The position numbers were made by a program, and so were the translations under genes. A stretch of 36,718 nucleotides of DNA from contig JAPPPF010000159.1 in the NCBI GenBank assembly GCA_028817665.1, positions 1-36,718 on the forward strand. The letters are read 5' to 3'. This document shows, in pieces, positions 33,386 through 36,718 of this stretch. The number at the start of each line of letters is the position of its first letter. The stretch's first letter is position 1. This DNA comes from Magnetovibrio sp. (GTDB taxonomy: Bacteria > Pseudomonadota > Alphaproteobacteria > Rhodospirillales > Casp-alpha2). The notes below the pieces were generated by a model, which ran no database searches, had not been told where the DNA came from, and worked only from the letters and a program-made list of their open reading frames with translations.

Positions 33386-33745
33386 ATGACGGCCGACGAC
33401 AACGGCGCCGGCGGAGACGATCCGCCGCTGTTCTACGACCGCCACGTATTTTTCTGCGTCAACGAGCGCCCCGACGGCCATCCCCGCGGTTGCTGCAAGG
33501 CGAAGGGTTCGGTGAAGCTCCGCAACTACATGAAGGCGCGGGCCAAGGAACTCGGCATCAAGCGGGTCCGCGTCAACAACGCCGGCTGCCTGGACCGCTG
33601 CGAGCTGGGCCCGACGGTGGTGATCTATCCCGAGGGCGTGTGGTACCGCTGCGAGACGACCGAGGACGTGGACCGGGTCCTGGAACAGCACCTGAGGGAC
33701 GGCGGTCGGGTCAAAGACATTATGTTGATGCCTGACGACCGTTGA
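33386..33745 (+). CDS. Thioredoxin-fold 2Fe-2S ferredoxin
   Basis: The 119-residue product contains the cluster cysteines of thioredoxin-like [2Fe-2S] ferredoxins: V-F-F-C (Cys24), R-G-C-C (Cys36/Cys37) and [13 protein letters not shown] (Cys68, Cys72). [10 protein letters not shown] follows. Such proteins carry electrons at low potential; the partner is not known. It lies 19 bp after the DUF6489 gene and 43 bp before mnmE, all on the plus strand. Confidence 0.94.
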   Translation: MTADDNGAGGDDPPLFYDRHVFFCVNERPDGHPRGCCKAKGSVKLRNYMKARAKELGIKRVRVNNAGCLDRCELGPTVVIYPEGVWYRCETTEDVDRVLEQHLRDGGRVKDIMLMPDDR

Positions 33746-33788
33746 CCCACTAGGGGTTGGGGGTATTCGTTTTGCACCCGAATCAAAC

Positions 33789-35132
33789 ATGACGCCCGAG
33801 ACGATCTACGCGCTGTCCAGCGGCCGCGGCCGCGCCGGGATCGCGGTGATCCGGCTGTCGGGTCCGGCGGCGCGTTCGGCGGCCGGGGCGGTCGGCGCCG
33901 ACGGCCTGGCGGCGCGGCGCGCCCGGCGGGTGACCCTCAGCGACCCCGCGAGCGGCGAACACCTGGACGAGTCCGTGGCGGTGTTCTTCCCGGAACCGGC
34001 GAGCTTCACCGGCGAGGATGTCGTCGAGCTCTACGTGCACGGCGGCCCGGCGGTCGTCGGCGGCGTCCTCGAGGCGCTGGCCCGCGACGACGCGCTCCGG
34101 ATGGCGGTGCCCGGCGAGTTCACCCGCCGCGCCTTCGAGACCGGCAAGCTCGACCTCACCCGGGCCGAGGCGGTGGCCGACCTGATCGACGCCGAGACCG
34201 CGGCGCAGCGCCGCCAGGCCCTGCGCCAGGGCGGCGGCGCCCTGGCCCGCCTCTGCGACGATTGGCGCGAGCGCCTGGTCGCCGCGCTGGCGCATTGGGA
34301 GGCGGCGATCGATTTCTCCGACGAGGAATTGCCGGCCGACCTCGAGGCCGGCACCGCCGCCGCGGTCGCCGAGCTGATCGCCGAGCTCGCCGGCCATCTC
34401 GACGACGCCCATCAGGGCGAGCGGCTGCGCGACGGCATCCACCTAGCGATCATCGGCCCGCCGAACGCCGGCAAGTCGAGCCTGCTGAACCTGTTGGCGA
34501 AACGCGACGTGGCCATCGTCTCGGAAACCGCCGGGACGACCCGTGACGTGCTGGAGGTGCATCTCGACCTCGGCGGCTATCCCGTGATCGCGGCCGATAC
34601 GGCGGGACTCCGCGACAGCGCCGAGCCGATCGAGATGGAGGGCGTGCGCCGGGCCCGGGCCCGGGCCGGGGACGCGGACCTGCAATTGTTGCTGTTTGAT
34701 TCCGCCGACTGGCCGCCCCGGGAGTCCGACTACCGGGAATTTCTCGGGCCGCGTGCCGTCGTCGCCGTCAACAAGATCGACCTGAAATCGCCGGCCCCAC
34801 CGGCGACGCTCGGTGGCCTCGATGCGACACCCATCTCGGTGCGCACCGGCGCCGGCATCGAGGCCCTGCTGGCCGCCCTCGAGGCCAAGGTCGCCGAGGG
34901 TTTCGACGCGGCCCAGGCGCCGGTGGTCACCCGAGCCCGGCACCGCGACGCGCTGCAGGCCTGCCGCCAGGCCCTGGAGCGGTTCGCGGATCGCGAGTCC
35001 CGGATGGTGGCGCCGGAGATCGCCGCCGAGGACCTGCGCCTGGCGGCCCAGGCGCTCGGCCGGGTCACCGGCCGGGTCGATGTCGAGGACTTGCTCGACG
35101 TCATCTTCAGCGAGTTCTGCATCGGAAAGTAG
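33789..35132 (+). CDS. mnmE: tRNA modification GTPase MnmE
   Basis: MnmE with MnmG places the (carboxymethyl)aminomethyl group on wobble U34 of tRNAs. The 447-residue product has the N-terminal formyl-tetrahydrofolate-binding domain (T-I-Y-A-L-S-S-G-R-G-R-A-G-I-A-V-I-R, then G-E-F-T-R-R-A-F-E-T-G-K-L). The central G domain has G-P-P-N-A-G-K-S-S (around 223), D-T-A-G-L-R and N-K-I-D (around 327). The C-terminal F-C-I-G-K carries catalytic Cys444. No clear ribosome binding site precedes the ATG. mnmG follows after 88 bp containing a parS site. Confidence 0.97.
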   Translation: MTPETIYALSSGRGRAGIAVIRLSGPAARSAAGAVGADGLAARRARRVTLSDPASGEHLDESVAVFFPEPASFTGEDVVELYVHGGPAVVGGVLEALARDDALRMAVPGEFTRRAFETGKLDLTRAEAVADLIDAETAAQRRQALRQGGGALARLCDDWRERLVAALAHWEAAIDFSDEELPADLEAGTAAAVAELIAELAGHLDDAHQGERLRDGIHLAIIGPPNAGKSSLLNLLAKRDVAIVSETAGTTRDVLEVHLDLGGYPVIAADTAGLRDSAEPIEMEGVRRARARAGDADLQLLLFDSADWPPRESDYREFLGPRAVVAVNKIDLKSPAPPATLGGLDATPISVRTGAGIEALLAALEAKVAEGFDAAQAPVVTRARHRDALQACRQALERFADRESRMVAPEIAAEDLRLAAQALGRVTGRVDVEDLLDVIFSEFCIGK

Positions 35133-35148
35133 CGGCCTGGCGGCCGCG

Positions 35149-35164
35149 TGTTTCACGTGAAACG
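35149..35164. promoter_or_regulatory. parS: parS centromere site (ParB binding)
   Basis: TGTTTCACGTGAAACG matches the 16-bp bacterial parS consensus TGTTTCACGTGAAACA at 15 of 16 positions, including the entire GTTTCACGTGAAAC palindrome. It lies between mnmE and mnmG, about 13 kb from the proposed oriC. This is the usual region for parS in alphaproteobacteria, where parA-parB lie just beyond mnmG-rsmG. ParB bound here would seed the partition complex for origin segregation. Confidence 0.9.
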
Positions 35165-35185
35165 CCGGCCGCCGCCGCGCCGAAA

Positions 35186-35214
35186 TTGACAGTCCCGATG
35201 ACCGCTCCTACATT
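35186..35214 (+). promoter_or_regulatory. mnmG promoter
   Basis: TTGACA (35186-35191, perfect) and TACATT (35209-35214, 4/6) have a 17-bp spacer. The start predicted 7 bases after the -10 is about 35221, which is the A of the mnmG ATG, so the transcript may be leaderless. Confidence 0.55.
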
Positions 35215-35220
35215 CCGGCC

Positions 35221-36718
35221 ATGAACGCGAAGCCCGAGACCTGGGATGTGATCGTCATCGGCGGCGGCCACGCCGGCTGCGAGGCGGCGGCGGCCTCGGC
35301 GCGCCTCGGCGCCCGCACCCTGCTGCTCACCCACCGCCTCGACACCATCGGCGAAATGTCCTGCAACCCGGCGATCGGCGGTCTGGCGAAGGGCCAACTG
35401 GTGCGCGAGATCGACGCGCTCGACGGGATCATGGGTCGGGCCATCGACCGGGCCGGCATCCAGTTCCGCATGCTCAACCGCTCGAGGGGCCCGGCGGTTC
35501 GGGGGCCGCGGGCCCAGGCCGACCGCAAGCTCTACAAGGAAGCGGTCCAGGCGCTGCTGGCGGCCCAGGAGAACTTGACGATCCGGGCCGAGCCGGTGGA
35601 TGACCTCAGGTTCGACGCCGCCGGCCGCATCAGCGGCGTTCAGACATCGGCCGGGCGGGTGCACAGGGCCGGCGCCGTGGTGGTCACCACGGGCACCTTC
35701 CTGCGCGGCCTGATCCACGTCGGCGACCGGCAGATCCCGGCCGGCCGGGTCGGCGAGCAGCCGGCCATCGGGCTGGCCTACACCTTCCGCCGCCTCGGCT
35801 TCCGGCTGGGCCGGCTGAAGACGGGGACGCCGCCGCGCCTCGACGGCCGCACCATCCAGTGGGACGGCCTCGACCGGCAGCCGGCCGATGACCCGCCGGT
35901 CCCCTTCTCCTATCTGACCGAGCGGATCACCGTGCCGCAGATCGATTGCCACATCACTGGGACGACCCCGGCGACCCACGATTTGATCCGCGCGAACCTG
36001 GCAAATTCCGCCATGTACTCGGGCCAGATCCAGGGCACCGGTCCGCGCTACTGTCCGTCGGTCGAGGACAAGATCGTCCGCTTCGGCGAACGCCAGCGCC
36101 ATCAGATCTTCCTCGAGCCCGAGGGCCTCGACGACCCTACGGTCTACCCGAACGGCATCTCCACGTCGCTGCCCAAGGACGTGCAGCTCGAGATCCTGAA
36201 GACCATTCCGGGGCTCGAGACCGCGCGCATGCTGCAGCCCGGCTACGCCATCGAGTACGACTTCGTCGACCCCCGCGAGTTGACGCCGGCCCTCGAGGCG
36301 AACCGCGCGCCGGGCCTCTACCTGGCCGGCCAGATCAACGGCACCACCGGCTACGAGGAAGCCGCCGCGCAGGGCCTGATGGCCGGGCTCAACGCGGCGC
36401 TGGCGGCGGCCGGCGGCGCCCCCTTCTCCCTCGACCGCGCCGACGCCTACATCGGCGTGATGATCGACGACTTGGTGACGCTGGGCACGCAGGAGCCCTA
36501 CCGGATGTTCACGTCGCGCGCCGAATACCGGCTCCGGCTGCGCGCCGACAACGCCGACCAGCGCCTCACCGGCAAGGCCATGGCGCTCGGCTGCGCCGGC
36601 GCCGAGCGGGTTCGCGCCTTCACCGCCAAGACCGAGCGCCTGGCCGTCGCCCGGGCCCGGCTCGAGGCGCTGACGCTGTCGCCGAACGCCCTCAAGGACC
36701 TCGGCCTCGGCATCAACC
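35221..36718 (+). CDS. mnmG: tRNA uridine-5-carboxymethylaminomethyl modification enzyme MnmG, 3' end beyond window
   Basis: MnmG (GidA) is the FAD-dependent partner of MnmE in U34 modification. About 499 of the usual ~620 residues are present. The FAD-binding start [13 protein letters not shown] is at 10-22, followed by [13 protein letters not shown] and the signature [11 protein letters not shown] with the conserved Cys. [13 protein letters not shown] and F-T-S-R-A-E-Y-R-L come later. No ribosome binding site is seen before the ATG, in line with a leaderless message. The frame is intact to the window edge. Confidence 0.97.
   Translation, partial: MNAKPETWDVIVIGGGHAGCEAAAASARLGARTLLLTHRLDTIGEMSCNPAIGGLAKGQLVREIDALDGIMGRAIDRAGIQFRMLNRSRGPAVRGPRAQADRKLYKEAVQALLAAQENLTIRAEPVDDLRFDAAGRISGVQTSAGRVHRAGAVVVTTGTFLRGLIHVGDRQIPAGRVGEQPAIGLAYTFRRLGFRLGRLKTGTPPRLDGRTIQWDGLDRQPADDPPVPFSYLTERITVPQIDCHITGTTPATHDLIRANLANSAMYSGQIQGTGPRYCPSVEDKIVRFGERQRHQIFLEPEGLDDPTVYPNGISTSLPKDVQLEILKTIPGLETARMLQPGYAIEYDFVDPRELTPALEANRAPGLYLAGQINGTTGYEEAAAQGLMAGLNAALAAAGGAPFSLDRADAYIGVMIDDLVTLGTQEPYRMFTSRAEYRLRLRADNADQRLTGKAMALGCAGAERVRAFTAKTERLAVARARLEALTLSPNALKDLGLGIN

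Noticed and set aside
30877-33402. Longer N-terminus for the YyaL-type protein, starting at 33402
   Set aside because: The extra ~159 residues are antisense to the DUF6489 gene; the conserved family start and a good ribosome binding site are at 32925.

Overview
The window looks like the replication-origin neighbourhood of a GC-rich alphaproteobacterium, most like the Rhodospirillales. The evidence is the gene order dnaQ-coaE-aroE-maf-ppsR // hemE-hemH-hemJ-rho ... mnmE-mnmG, the hisB-DUF2628-hisH-hisA-hisF-hisE-HIT cluster beside hslVU, the tim44-mltA-smr-xre block, and an alphaproteobacterial palindromic intergenic repeat. No phage, transposase, tRNA, rRNA or CRISPR array is visible.

Layout. 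1-4205: a partial LpoA-like lipoprotein (-) diverges from rsmI, yraN, a BON-domain lipoprotein, a SirB1-like protein and gshB (+). This resembles the E. coli lpoA/rsmI/yraN/dolP neighbourhood. 4206-4960: no confident intact gene. It holds a large palindromic repeat, an intact-looking promoter and ribosome binding site, and only the first ~15 codons of a YifB/ComM-type Mg-chelatase gene, running into unrelated sequence. 4961-8918 (-): HIT protein and histidine biosynthesis. 9138-10993 (+): the HslVU protease. 11059-16898 (-): tim44, mltA, lutABC (L-lactate oxidation), smr and an Xre regulator; lutABC appears inserted into a normally compact housekeeping block. 17127-18216 (+): fxsA and secB. 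18242-21847 (-): dnaQ, coaE, aroE, maf, ppsR.

21848-22278 is the best candidate for the chromosomal origin. It is a 431-bp non-coding stretch between divergent ppsR (the RP001 homologue) and hemE, with an AT-rich unwinding-type tract and several degenerate DnaA boxes. Rightward from it run the last three haem enzymes in the pathway shown here (hemE, hemH, hemJ) and rho, which has a consensus promoter and a C-rich leader.

26389-32925 (-) is an accessory block: a lipoprotein, class II aldolase, GFA enzyme, M19 dipeptidase homologue with an altered metal site, quinone reductase, ogt and a YyaL-type protein. It separates rho from mnmE. 33118-36718 (+): a DUF6489-type small protein, a 2Fe-2S ferredoxin, mnmE and a truncated mnmG. 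Between mnmE and mnmG lies a 15/16 match to the ParB-binding centromere parS, about 13 kb from the proposed oriC. The main result is therefore an origin and centromere in one window, flanked by bidirectional operons. The local oddities are the yifB remnant, the lutABC insertion and a probably leaderless mnmG.
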